Shown here: positions 1 to 5,701 of the stretch, piece by piece
Numbering within the stretch: the first letter of the stretch is position 1
Layout: every line of letters starts with the position of its first letter
NCBI GenBank assembly: GCA_964649745.1
Contig: CAZYQI010000066.1
Span: forward strand, 1 to 8,500
Reading direction: 5' to 3'
DNA: 8,500 nt
Source: CAZEHS01 sp964649745
GTDB lineage: Bacteria; Bacillota; Clostridia; Peptostreptococcales; Acidaminobacteraceae
Program-made: the position numbers and the translations under genes
The notes under the pieces: generated by a model
Databases searched by the model: none
What the model was told of the DNA's origin: nothing
The model's input: the letters and a program-made list of their open reading frames with translations, nothing else

Positions 1-178
1 TTAACACATACATATTTTCGGAGACGTGCGACAACTATGTTGACAAACACCGGAAAGTGACATTGACTCATTGGAAATGATAATGGAACGCATCTGAGAA
101 ATATCAACCCAAAAAGAAGAGGGAACATGAGGTTATAAAAACCTGAAATGAATAGTACATACGGAGAAGGAGTAAAAA

Positions 179-370
179 ATGAGGAATTTCTTTAGGTGCG
201 AGTGGATGAGAAAACATGGGAAAATCCCATTTGTTTTGGCAAATGCTGTATTATATTCAATTTTAATGGCAATAGCCAAAGCTCTCGCAGATCTGACAGT
301 GTATCATAAAGTCACTGCAATTGTTGTTATTGTTTATGCTGGATTCTCCTTTTTGCAGGATTGTGCATAG
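179..370 (+). CDS. Small hydrophobic membrane protein, probably truncated by a frameshift (c0)
   Basis: The 63-aa product starts at an ATG preceded by GGAGAAGGAG (163-172) with good spacing. It has a basic N-terminus (RKHGK) and two hydrophobic segments, about residues 17-37 and 44-58, so two membrane helices are likely. I do not recognise the family. The reading frame ends at TAG 368-370, but from about 345 the other frame continues as a plausible protein (LLFAGLCIGLINWNRIKEST) to a TAA at 424-426. A one- or two-base indel near the T-run around 348 would join the two. The annotated end may therefore be artificial or mutational, and the ancestral gene would span 179-426 (about 82 aa). It is the last gene of a cassette whose start lies outside the window. 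Confidence 0.6.
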   Translation: MRNFFRCEWMRKHGKIPFVLANAVLYSILMAIAKALADLTVYHKVTAIVVIVYAGFSFLQDCA

Positions 371-437
371 GATTGATAAATTGGAATAGGATTAAAGAAT
401 CAACGGACATGAAGATAGGGAATTAAAAGAGGTCGCA

Positions 438-456
438 TCTGCGCATCGTGCGCAGA
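438..456. repeat. Subterminal hairpin of c0 end (ATCGT loop)
   Basis: TCTGCGC - ATCGT - GCGCAGA is a perfect 7-bp stem with a 5-nt loop, 20 bp upstream of the R'' core of attC1. It belongs to the family of small cassette-end hairpins seen again in c2, c4-c7 and c9. No T-run follows on either strand, so it is not a typical intrinsic terminator. Confidence 0.75.
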
Positions 457-475
457 CGCTCCGCCCACTCCCATC

Positions 476-630
476 ATATAACAATGGCTCTGCCGCAAGG
501 GCTTCGGGCATGATCGGGGCTGATTCGGACGGTCGCCCGAATCCACACCCTCTCACCGGGCGACAAGCGCCTCTCCGGGGCTGGCTCATTCTGTCCGGTT
601 CGTGGGCGTCGGCAAGCCGGAACGTTAGCC
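476..630 (+). repeat. attC: attC1 (type A), end of c0
   Basis: R'' ATATAAC 476-482 and R' GTTAGCC 624-630 bound a 155-bp imperfect palindrome. The inner L box pair is GGCTCTGCCG on the left and CGGCAAGCC on the right, which pair with one unpaired C on the left, as expected for the extrahelical base of attC. The centre holds GC-rich nested hairpins. Variant: CTGG instead of AAAG after the CCGGGG near 580. Confidence 0.93.
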
Positions 631-657
631 GAAATGAGCAAAGAATAGAGGACATAT

Positions 658-1131
658 ATGAACACTGATAAAAGCATAAGAGACATATTGAAAAGACTTG
701 AAACAAAAGGAGTAGCTAACACCAGAGTTGCTGGAAACACGTTAATCCTGTACTTGGACAGCCAGCCCGGCGATGATAATTCAATTTCATTTTGGATAGA
801 TCCGCCCTGGCATCTGTGTGGCCCGGATTCAGTTCTAATTGGGTCGCGACAAATGCAAGAAGAAACAACCGAAGAAGAACTTGATGAGATAACAAGACCA
901 TTAAAACACATACAGGAAAATGATATTGAAACCATTGAAATTGAAGAGAGAACAAATGACCTCATAATTAGTTTTAAAAACAATTTCCAGATTAGAACAT
1001 TTGCAGTTAATCCTGAAGAAGACTACTCATGGTATATGACAGACAAAGGGAACAATTTAAGAGTAAATGGTGCTCCCAAAGGCGTGACAATTGAAGAACT
1101 CAAGAAAAATAAAAGCACTCACTCCGGCTAA
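658..1131 (+). CDS. Unknown acidic cytoplasmic protein (c1)
   Basis: The 157-aa protein starts at ATG 658, preceded by AGAGGA at 646-651 with about 6 nt spacing. There is no signal peptide or membrane segment. It is rich in Glu and Asp, with a middle region of the type EETTEEELDEI (about residues 69-79) and a C-terminal half with beta-strand patterning (LIISFKNNFQIRTFAVNPEEDYSWYM, split about residues 102-127). That half loosely resembles small proteins of the immunity or DUF6188-like kind (F.NG..LRTF....NW pattern), but I cannot assign it. The stop codon TAA 1129-1131 lies inside the R'' core of attC2, so the last residues are encoded by the conserved cassette-end arm. It is the only gene in the cassette and has no visible promoter of its own. 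Confidence 0.8.
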   Translation: MNTDKSIRDILKRLETKGVANTRVAGNTLILYLDSQPGDDNSISFWIDPPWHLCGPDSVLIGSRQMQEETTEEELDEITRPLKHIQENDIETIEIEERTNDLIISFKNNFQIRTFAVNPEEDYSWYMTDKGNNLRVNGAPKGVTIEELKKNKSTHSG

Positions 1132-1281
1132 CAAGGCATCTGCCGCAAGGTCTTCGGGCAACTTTGGGGCGGACTCGGACGGTCGCCCGAATCCACACCC
1201 CTTCGCCGGGGAGTAAATCCCTCTTTGGGGTCATTCTCTTCTAGTCCGGCTCAAGGGCGTCGGCAATGCGGAACGTTAGGC
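1126..1281 (+). repeat. attC: attC2 (type B), end of c1
   Basis: R'' GGCTAAC 1126-1132, R' GTTAGGC 1275-1281. The inner pair is GCATCTGCCG with CGGCAATGC, again with one extra C on the left. The central part differs from type A (AACTTTGGGGCGGACTCGG, then CCCCTTCGCCGGGG hairpin, then TTTGGGGTCATTCTCTTC). The same type recurs at attC4 and attC8. Confidence 0.92.
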
Positions 1282-1302
1282 GCCATGGTATGGGAAAGAA
1301 GG

Positions 1303-1319
1303 CCGCGCATCGTGCGCGG
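1303..1319. repeat. Subterminal hairpin at c2 start (ATCGT loop)
   Basis: CCGCGC - ATCGT - GCGCGG, a perfect 6-bp stem, 28 bp after the R' core. The loop is identical to that of the hairpin at the end of c0. An identical copy sits at 6481-6497. Confidence 0.7.
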
Positions 1320-1349
1320 GAAAAGATGAAAAGAAGGGGGGAAGACCTT

Positions 1350-1727
1350 TTGAAAAACATATATGTGTTTCTCCTAGCCATTTCATTGCTATTCATTCTT
1401 CCTACTTGTTCCGGCTGCGCAAAAACAGAGACATCTCAGGTGATTGAAGTGAAAGATTCTGAAGGTGCCCCGTTAGAACCCCCAAAACTGTTCGCAGAAG
1501 GAGAGCCAACCAAGATAACAAAAGAACAAGTAATGGAAATTGAGAAGGAGACAACATACAGAGAAATTGTTGAACTGCTAGGCCCGACAGTTGATATCGG
1601 TTCAGGACTTCATGTATTACATTATAAATTTGAAAACGGAGATGATTTTCTCCTATCCGTTCCAAAATGGGATATGAGCGTTAATAAAACAGGGGAAGAG
1701 CTATTGGAACGAAATGCGAAAAAATAG
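1350..1727 (+). CDS. Small predicted lipoprotein, copy 1 (c2)
   Basis: I place the start at TTG 1350, because it follows a strong purine-rich site (GGGGGGAAG, 1336-1344) and gives a clean export signal: MKNIYVFLLAISLLFILPTC. In-frame ATGs at 1266 (inside attC), 1290 and 1326 are possible but would put charged residues (KRRGEDLLK) before the hydrophobic stretch. The product is 125 aa. Cys20 or Cys23 (LPTC or CSGC) is a candidate lipidated Cys; the lipobox is not canonical. After a linker, the mature part (about residues 53-110) has an ITKEQV ... ETTYREIVELLGPTVDIGSG ... LHYKFENGDDFLLSV pattern resembling the SmpA/OmlA or BLIP-like fold of small envelope proteins. Its function is unknown. The cassette is duplicated at 6454-7126 with no differences seen in the coding region. 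Confidence 0.82.
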   Translation: MKNIYVFLLAISLLFILPTCSGCAKTETSQVIEVKDSEGAPLEPPKLFAEGEPTKITKEQVMEIEKETTYREIVELLGPTVDIGSGLHVLHYKFENGDDFLLSVPKWDMSVNKTGEELLERNAKK

Positions 1728-1752
1728 TAAGAGCATTAAGGGCATTGTCTAA

Positions 1753-1776
1753 GGGCACGCCGTCCATGGCGTGCTC
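1753..1776. repeat. Subterminal hairpin at c2 end (GTCCAT loop)
   Basis: GGGCACGCC pairs with GGCGTGCTC around a GTCCAT loop (nine pairs, one of them G.T). It lies 23 bp before the R'' core of attC3 and 25 bp after the lipoprotein stop. It could act in transcription or RNA stability, but there is no U-tract. Identical copy at 6931-6954. Confidence 0.7.
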
Positions 1777-1799
1777 TGAATAACGGGCCATACCACAGC

Positions 1800-1954
1800 G
1801 CCTAACAGTGGCTCTGCCGCAAGGGCTTCGGGCATGATCGGGGCTGATTCGGACGGTCGCCCGAATCCACACCCTCTCACCGGGCGACAAGCGCCTCTCC
1901 GGGGAAAGCTCATTCTGTCCGGTTCGTGGGCGTCGGCAAGCCGGAACGTTATAT
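1800..1954 (+). repeat. attC: attC3 (type A), end of c2
   Basis: R'' GCCTAAC 1800-1806, R' GTTATAT 1948-1954. The internal pairing is GGCTCTGCCG with CGGCAAGCC. It is identical by eye to attC10 from the R'' core to 1904, then differs (AAAGCTCATT versus CTGGCTCATC). Confidence 0.93.
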
Positions 1955-2002
1955 AACATTTCGGCCTATGAAAATCAAAAGATGATTTTAACCCCCAGGA
2001 GC

Positions 2003-2034
2003 AAAAAAGAAAAAGAACCGTAAAAAACGGTTCA
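2003..2034 (-). terminator. Rho-independent terminator of hicAB
   Basis: Read on the minus strand, GAACCG - TTTTTTA - CGGTTC forms a 6-bp stem followed by TTTTTCTTTTTT. The hicB stop codon (TGA, complement of 2032-2034) overlaps the 5' side of the stem. It ends the leftward transcript before attC3. Confidence 0.85.
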
Positions 2035-2400
2035 GGCGTGGCAGTGTTTACGTTCTGCTTCTTTGCTCAGAAGGAACACACAGTATTGGTTCATGCTGAC
2101 TCCTTCGCGTTTTGCATCCAGAGCAAGTTCGCGGTGCAAAGTCTTTGGAATACGAAGGCGGAAAGAACCTGAAAACTCCTCAATTTCTTTGGGTTCAGGG
2201 ATATGAAGTCCTTCCTCAAGTGCAGTTTCAAACCATGCTTGTTTTGCATCTTGGGCTGCATCAATGGCTTCAGCAATGGTCTCACCGCAACTCATACACC
2301 CTTTAAGATCCGGGAATTCAACCATTACAGAGCCATCATCGTCTTCATGGACAAGATATGGATATTTGAGATCAAGGTAATATTTCAGATCTTTTTTCAT
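2032..2400 (-). CDS. hicB: HicB-family antitoxin (c3)
   Basis: The 122-aa protein starts at ATG 2400-2398, behind AGGAGGT with 5 nt spacing; an upstream in-frame ATG at 2439 lies inside hicA and is unlikely. The N-terminal half (about residues 8-65: YPYLVHEDDDGSVMVEFPD, GC.SCGETIAEAI.AAQDAKQAW) is the HicB-like partial RNase H fold that binds and masks HicA. The C-terminal part (about residues 77-112, GSFRLRIPKTLHRELALDA, GVSMNQYC) is a ribbon-helix-helix DNA-binding domain used for autorepression. The family antitoxin neutralises the HicA mRNA interferase. It lies 10 nt downstream of the hicA stop in the usual hicA-hicB order. The antitoxin is intact although hicA is broken. HicAB cassettes are known from chromosomal integrons, where they are thought to stabilise the array. 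Confidence 0.94.
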   Translation of the reverse strand: MKKDLKYYLDLKYPYLVHEDDDGSVMVEFPDLKGCMSCGETIAEAIDAAQDAKQAWFETALEEGLHIPEPKEIEEFSGSFRLRIPKTLHRELALDAKREGVSMNQYCVFLLSKEAERKHCHA

Positions 2401-2410
2401 AGGGCACCTC

Positions 2411-2655
2411 CTATTTCTGTAGCGCTTCGATGTCATCAATGAGCTTTATAACTTGTTTCACATAAATCTTGTTCACTGGCTTGTGGCGGGGGACGGTGAT
2501 AATGGTATCTCCACGGGTGTATGTATAATGACTTGAACCACCTTTTGGTTGTCTTTCCTTGAAACCATATTCAAGCAGTAGCTTTGGAGGGTCTCAAAAT
2601 TAACATCGGTAGGGTTATTCCGAATTTTACTAATCAATTTTTCATGTTTTGTCAT
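2411..2655 (-). pseudogene. hicA: hicA toxin with a one-base frameshift (c3)
   Basis: The start is ATG 2655-2653, behind AGGAGGA with about 10 nt spacing. The first 24 codons read MTKHEKLISKIRNNPTDVNF then ETLQ, the usual HicA N-terminus. Near 2578-2585 (minus-strand CAAAGCTACTG) one base is missing, and the original frame then runs to a TGA at 2473. Reading on in the neighbouring frame recovers the rest of a normal HicA: LLLEYGFKERQPKGGSSHYT, then YTRGDTIITVPRHKPVNKIY and VKQVIKLIDDIEALQK, ending at TAG 2413-2411. The catalytic His (GGSSH, about residue 43 of the restored 81 aa) lies after the lesion, so the product should be inactive. A sequencing error or programmed frameshift is possible. 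HicA is a dsRBD-fold mRNA interferase. Confidence 0.9.
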
Positions 2656-2677
2656 GGAATCGAGTCCTCCTAAGTTA

Positions 2678-2706
2678 ATTATAAGTGGTTCCGCATATGG
2701 TGTCAA
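2678..2706 (-). promoter_or_regulatory. Sigma-70 promoter of hicAB, exact consensus
   Basis: On the minus strand TTGACA (2706-2701), a 17-nt spacer and TATAAT (2683-2678) match the sigma-70 consensus perfectly. Transcription should start near 2671, just ahead of the hicA ribosome binding site. The HicB ribbon-helix-helix domain would be expected to bind here; the GCATATGC-like symmetry in the spacer is a candidate operator. Confidence 0.9.
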
Positions 2707-2752
2707 ATGACATTGAAAAGATGATTAAGGTCAAAGGCTCGGCCGAAACGTC

Positions 2753-2908
2753 ATATAACACAGCGTCTGCCGCAAGGGCTTCGGGCAACTCTGGGGCGGA
2801 TTCGGACGGTCGCCCGAATCCACACCCCTTCGCCGGGGAGCAAGTCCCTCTTTGGGGTCATTCTCTTCTTGTCCGGCTCAAGGGCGTCGGCAACGCGAAA
2901 CGTTATAT
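2753..2908 (+). repeat. attC: attC4 (type B), end of c3
   Basis: R'' ATATAAC 2753-2759, R' GTTATAT 2902-2908. The inner pair is GCGTCTGCCG with CGGCAACGC. Compared with attC2 (GCAT / ATGC) both sides have changed together, which supports the stem. CCCCTTCGCCGGGG hairpin in the centre. Confidence 0.92.
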
Positions 2909-2929
2909 AAAATACAGGGGAAAGACGAA

Positions 2930-2950
2930 TGCCCGCCGTCCTGGCGGACA
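2930..2950. repeat. Subterminal hairpin at c4 start (GTCCT loop)
   Basis: TGCCCGCC - GTCCT - GGCGGACA, an 8-bp stem with one C/A mismatch that is a G.T wobble on the bottom strand. It starts 28 bp after the R' core. Confidence 0.75.
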
Positions 2951-2986
2951 CTGATAAAAGATATCAAAGACCAAAAGAAATTGGAA

Positions 2987-3315
2987 ATGCAAATTGGTGT
3001 TATAAGTGAAGAGTTTTGTTCTAAATCCGCCAGCATTCCAATTATTCCGCCGGTGCAGACTGCATTTTAAATTGTTCATGGTGACCTGGTAAGGGAACTT
3101 GGAAACGCTGAAAAGGAGCCGTTGAAATCGAATTCCAGCTGATAGAAATTGGAGAAAAGGGAAAAGGGCAAATGGGGGGTAAAACAATTGGTTTTGCGCA
3201 GGTAGATCTAATGCAGCAGTCAAGTGTTCTGCGTGGTGTATCGTCACTCTCTGAAAAGAAACTGGAAATACATAACAAGAAGTGTGTACTATCAACGGCT
3301 TCCAATATGCACTAG
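2987..3315 (+). pseudogene. Decayed unknown gene (c4)
   Basis: No intact gene fills this cassette. One frame from ATG 2987 reads MQIGVISEEFCSKSAS, IPIIPPVQTAF, then a TAA at 3068-3070, and continues in the same frame as IVHGDLVRELGNAEKE. Near 3110-3125 a shift into the neighbouring frame gives VEIEFQLIEIGEKGKGQM, GGKTIGFAQVDLMQQSS, and so on to TAG 3313-3315. The TAA is one change from GAA, which would make the first two parts continuous (AF-E-IVHGDL). Together they read like a natural protein of about 109 aa broken by one nonsense change and one frameshift. I do not recognise the family. The start is uncertain (only a weak GGAA upstream). Confidence 0.5.
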
Positions 3316-3367
3316 ACCATAATCAGCAAAGTTAGGTGTCTCCGTGAAATTAGAGCAAAGAGCAATC

Positions 3368-3392
3368 GCTTCCGCACCTCGTGCGCGGAAGC
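3368..3392. repeat. Subterminal hairpin at c4 end
   Basis: GCTTCCGC pairs with GCGGAAGC around a 9-nt loop (ACCTCGTGC). It is followed closely by the complementary arm of c4 and attC5. A related GAGC/GCTC outer pair surrounds it, as at the ends of c5-c7. Confidence 0.65.
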
Positions 3393-3408
3393 TCACCCCC
3401 TGTACTTT

Positions 3409-3563
3409 ACATAACAATGGCTCTGCCGCAAGGGCTTCGGGCATGATCGGGGCTGATTCGGACGGTCGCCCGAATCCACACCCTCTCACCGGGCGACAAG
3501 CGCCTCTCCGGGGAAAGCTCATTCTGTCCGGTTCGTGGGCGTCGGCAAGCCGGAACGTTATAT
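3409..3563 (+). repeat. attC: attC5 (type A), end of c4
   Basis: R'' ACATAAC 3409-3415, R' GTTATAT 3557-3563. Standard type A interior (AAAGCTCATTC version). Confidence 0.93.
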
Positions 3564-3582
3564 GCCAGCCGGGGAGAGCAAA

Positions 3583-3601
3583 GCCCGCCGTCCTGGCGGG
3601 C
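3583..3601. repeat. Subterminal hairpin at c5 start (GTCCT loop)
   Basis: GCCCGCC - GTCCT - GGCGGGC, a perfect 7-bp stem, 19 bp after the R' core. Same sequence as at c6 start. Confidence 0.8.
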
Positions 3602-3609
3602 AAAGAGAA

Positions 3610-3711
3610 ATGAAAAACATATTCAAGGCCAGTATGTCCGAGCCAGAAATAGGTGGTTTGGCGGCGGTTATGATTTTTGAATTTGTAGAAATCAGTACTA
3701 ATTCGAGGTGA
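3610..3711 (+). CDS. Very small ORF, possible gene remnant (c5)
   Basis: A 33-aa frame (MKNIFKASMSEPEIGGL, AAVMIFEFVEISTNSR) follows AAAGAGAA immediately after the start hairpin. It is hydrophobic in the middle and unrecognised. Just after it another frame (from GTG 3708) encodes VKLCTNILNIVFSVAIAGC, which looks like a lipoprotein signal peptide, but it stops after 27 codons. Both may be pieces of decayed genes. Support is limited to the ribosome-binding-like site and position. Confidence 0.25.
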   Translation: MKNIFKASMSEPEIGGLAAVMIFEFVEISTNSR

Positions 3712-4093
3712 AGCTCTGTACTAACATCTTAAACATTGTCTTTTCCGTTGCTATAGCAGGTTGTTCATTATATTGCATCGTATGCAGCAGGTGAGAAAAT
3801 TGAAAAATGTAGAGTATAGCAATAGGAGCAGAAATGCATTTGAATGTTTTTTGAGTACCGGTTAATCTGCTGGCATTACAGGGTTTGTGCTTTCATGCGA
3901 TTCAATATTTTGAGATAATGTCCGTCATAATGGAAGAGGGTTTAAAAAGAATGATAGAATGAAATGGAAAAGCAAAAGGGCAAAGGGGTTTCATAAAATC
4001 AGCTGTTTAAGGTAGTGCCTGCTCATACGAGATATGATGTCATGAGATTATCTGAAAAGTGCTGATAAAGCCCTTTCAGGGCCGAAAGGTCAA
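3712..4093. other. Geneless part of c5
   Basis: I find no coding region with a credible start, ribosome binding site and composition on either strand across these 380 bases; all frames are broken by frequent stops. No tRNA, terminator or strong promoter is apparent. The cassette thus consists of cassette-end structures plus roughly 450 bp of AT-rich sequence, either eroded gene material or a non-coding RNA. Confidence 0.55.
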
Positions 4094-4128
4094 GAGCAAT
4101 CGCATCTGCGCGTCCTGCGCATCTGCTC
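4094..4128. repeat. Subterminal hairpin at c5 end (GTCCT loop)
   Basis: Inner stem TGCGC - GTCCT - GCGCA (4107-4121), with an outer pair GAGCA (4094-4098) and TGCTC (4124-4128). Lies 14 bp before the R'' core of attC6. Confidence 0.75.
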
Positions 4129-4141
4129 ATCCCCGGCCAGC

Positions 4142-4296
4142 ACATAACAGTGGCTCTGCCGCAAGGGCTTCGGGCATGATCGGGGCTGATTCGGACGGTC
4201 GCCCGAATCCACACCCTCTCACCGGGCGACAAGCGCCTCTCCGGGGAAAGCTCATTCTGTCCGGTTCGTGGGCGTCGGCAAGCCGGAACGTTATAT
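4142..4296 (+). repeat. attC: attC6 (type A), end of c5
   Basis: R'' ACATAAC 4142-4148, R' GTTATAT 4290-4296. Type A interior, AAAGCTCATTC version. Confidence 0.93.
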
Positions 4297-4318
4297 AAAA
4301 TGTTGGGCCTAAAGGCAA

Positions 4319-4337
4319 GCCCGCCGTCCTGGCGGGC
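4319..4337. repeat. Subterminal hairpin at c6 start (GTCCT loop)
   Basis: GCCCGCC - GTCCT - GGCGGGC, perfect 7-bp stem, 22 bp after the R' core of attC6. Confidence 0.8.
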
Positions 4338-4407
4338 AATTAAGAGCATCTGTATCAGATTATCAGCATCCGGGTTGGTATTGCTTCTGTTTTCGGGAGG
4401 TCAGCTG

Positions 4408-4818
4408 ATGAATGAAAAAGTGAATCTCATAGCTCCATGCGGCATGAACTGCAGCATCTGCATGGCATACCTGAGAAAAAAGAACAAGTGCAATGGGTGT
4501 AGAGCAGTAAACACATGGAACCCGAAAACAAGAGTGGAATGCAAAATTAAGAATTGCACAACCCTGATTTCTGAGGGATTTGAATACTGCCATCAATGTC
4601 CTCAGTATCCATGCGTTCTGATAAGAAACATGGACAAAAGATATAGAACCCGGTACAAAATGAGCATGATAGAAAACCTGAATGATATTAGGAAAAATGG
4701 AATTGAAGAATTTAAAAGGGCTGAAAGTGAAAAATGGAAATGTAAAAGCTGTGGCGGTGTAATCAACGTACATAAGGGGATTTGCAGTAAATGCGAAAAG
4801 TCGCATGAAGTGAAATAG
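4408..4818 (+). CDS. DUF3795-type cysteine-rich zinc-binding protein (c6)
   Basis: ATG 4408 follows GGGAGG (4395-4400) with 7 nt spacing; an upstream in-frame ATG at 4300 would translate the start hairpin and is unlikely. The 136-aa product opens with APCGMNCSICMAYLRKKNKC, matching the CG..C..C.AY signature of the DUF3795 family. Cysteines occur at 11, 15, 18, 28, 31, 45, 50, 61, 64 and 69 (CHQCPQYPC), probably binding metal. A helical linker (about 73-108) leads to a C-terminal zinc-ribbon-like CKSC ... CSKC (112/115 and 126/129). Family function is unknown; no catalytic assignment is possible. It is cytoplasmic and alone in its cassette, with no promoter visible. Confidence 0.9.
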   Translation: MNEKVNLIAPCGMNCSICMAYLRKKNKCNGCRAVNTWNPKTRVECKIKNCTTLISEGFEYCHQCPQYPCVLIRNMDKRYRTRYKMSMIENLNDIRKNGIEEFKRAESEKWKCKSCGGVINVHKGICSKCEKSHEVK

Positions 4819-4839
4819 GAAATATAAGGTCAAAAGAAA

Positions 4840-4868
4840 GAGCTTCCGCGCGTCCTGCGCTCCAGCTC
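4840..4868. repeat. Subterminal hairpin at c6 end (GTCCT loop)
   Basis: Inner GCGC - GTCCT - GCGC, then an unpaired TCC/TCC bubble, then outer GAGCT / AGCTC. The same element, identical over 29 bp, ends c7 at 5416-5444. Confidence 0.75.
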
Positions 4869-4881
4869 GGCCCAACACTTT

Positions 4882-5036
4882 ACATAACAATGGCTCTGCC
4901 GCAAGGGCTTCGGGCATGATCGGGGCTGATTCGGACGGTCGCCCGAATCCACACCCTCTCACCGGGCGACAAGCGCCTCTCCGGGGAAAGCTCATTCTGT
5001 CCGGTTCGTGGCCGTCGGCAAGCCGAGACGTTATAC
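4882..5036 (+). repeat. attC: attC7 (type A variant), end of c6
   Basis: R'' ACATAAC 4882-4888, R' GTTATAC 5030-5036. The right end has the variant CGTGGCCGTCGG ... CCGAGACG in place of CGTGGGCGTCGG ... CCGGAACG. The same variant is found only in attC9. Confidence 0.92.
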
Positions 5037-5054
5037 AAAATTCGGGGGGCAAAA

Positions 5055-5075
5055 TGCCCGCCGTCCTAGCGGGCA
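5055..5075. repeat. Subterminal hairpin at c7 start (GTCCT loop)
   Basis: TGCCCGCC - GTCCT - AGCGGGCA. The only mismatch (C/A next to the loop) is a G.T wobble on the bottom strand. Confidence 0.75.
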
Positions 5076-5152
5076 CTGAACAAGAAAAGGGATAACAAAG
5101 ATCAAAAAGATAGAAAACCCAGGTTTCAGCTGTCTGAGCAATGGAGGTTTAT

Positions 5153-5374
5153 ATGAACAATTTTTTGAGTAGAAGTGAAGTGGATAAGCTACTTGGAATT
5201 GATCCATCCAAAAGAACAATAAAACCATATGAGGCAAAGCAGCTTCACGAAGCACTGGAAAAAGCCAAGGAAGAAAAAGGTGCTGAAATTAGTGATGATG
5301 AATTGGATGAGATATTGGAGAGACTGAATTTGAAAGATATCGCAATACGAAGGGATATTGAAAATATGAAATGA
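5153..5374 (+). CDS. Small unknown helical protein (c7)
   Basis: I choose ATG 5153 because GGAGGT (5143-5148) lies 4-5 nt upstream, whereas the in-frame ATG at 5141 overlaps that site. The product is 73 aa, highly charged and mostly helical: MNNFLSRSEVDKLLGIDPSK, then a Lys/Glu-rich helix (about 26-45, HEALEKAKEEKGAE) and an acidic one (ISDDELDEILERLNLKD). No signal peptide, membrane segment or recognised domain. The size and charge would fit an antitoxin or adaptor, but there is no partner gene, so this is only a possibility. The stop TGA 5372-5374 is followed 7 bp later by a 9-bp triple repeat. Confidence 0.75.
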   Translation: MNNFLSRSEVDKLLGIDPSKRTIKPYEAKQLHEALEKAKEEKGAEISDDELDEILERLNLKDIAIRRDIENMK

Positions 5375-5381
5375 TATTAAA

Positions 5382-5408
5382 GGCGATAAAGGCGATAAAG
5401 GCGATAAA
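5382..5408 (+). repeat. GGCGATAAA x3 tandem repeat
   Basis: Three perfect 9-bp units directly after the 73-aa gene. If translated from an ATG overlapping the stop (5371), it would read KAIKAIKAIK. The unit length is a multiple of three, so copy-number change would keep frame, but the short frame runs into attC8 and is probably not a gene. Confidence 0.85.
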
Positions 5409-5415
5409 GACAGAT

Positions 5416-5444
5416 GAGCTTCCGCGCGTCCTGCGCTCCAGCTC
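5416..5444. repeat. Subterminal hairpin at c7 end (GTCCT loop)
   Basis: GAGCT ... GCGC - GTCCT - GCGC ... AGCTC, as at the end of c6, 15 bp before the R'' core of attC8. Confidence 0.75.
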
Positions 5445-5459
5445 GCCCCCCGAACTTCG

Positions 5460-5615
5460 ATATAACAAGGCATCTGCCGCAAGGGCTTCGGGAAACTCTG
5501 GGGCGGACTCGGACGGTCGCCCGAATCCACACCCCTTCGCCGGGGAGCAAGTCCCTCTTTGGGGTCATTCTCTTCTTGTCCGGCTCAAGGGCGTCGGCAA
5601 TGCAAAACGTTAGGT
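5460..5615 (+). repeat. attC: attC8 (type B), end of c7
   Basis: R'' ATATAAC 5460-5466, R' GTTAGGT 5609-5615. Inner pair GCATCTGCCG with CGGCAATGC. The right flank reads TGCAAAACG instead of TGCGGAACG. Confidence 0.92.
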
Positions 5616-5701
5616 GACATGCACAAGGACAAAACACATATCAATTACTGCTAGAGCACCATGTACAAAGCCTTTCAAACCTTCAAAACATGGAGTGACA
5701 A

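Noticed and set aside
1..20. TTAACAC at the very start as the left boundary of c0
   Set aside because: The R'' arm at 476 predicts a start like GTTATATGATGG; this does not match, so c0 starts further left.
40..84. Possible promoter TTGACA at 40-45 upstream of the first gene
   Set aside because: No -10 element at a 16-18 nt distance; GATAAT at 79-84 is 33 nt away.
2903..3295. 130-aa minus-strand frame in c4
   Set aside because: Composition rich in Phe, Leu, Pro without domain-like pattern; starts and ends without regulatory signals. The plus-strand remnant is a better explanation.
3292..3603. Minus-strand frame across attC5 giving a 103-aa Arg/Pro-rich protein, with near-identical frames across the other attCs
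   Set aside because: The shared peptide is simply the translation of the attC repeat; no ribosome binding site, and conservation is explained by the recombination site.
4363..5076. 237-aa minus-strand frame opposite the DUF3795 gene
   Set aside because: It is the antisense of a gene with clear Cys motifs and a ribosome binding site, and it also runs through attC7.
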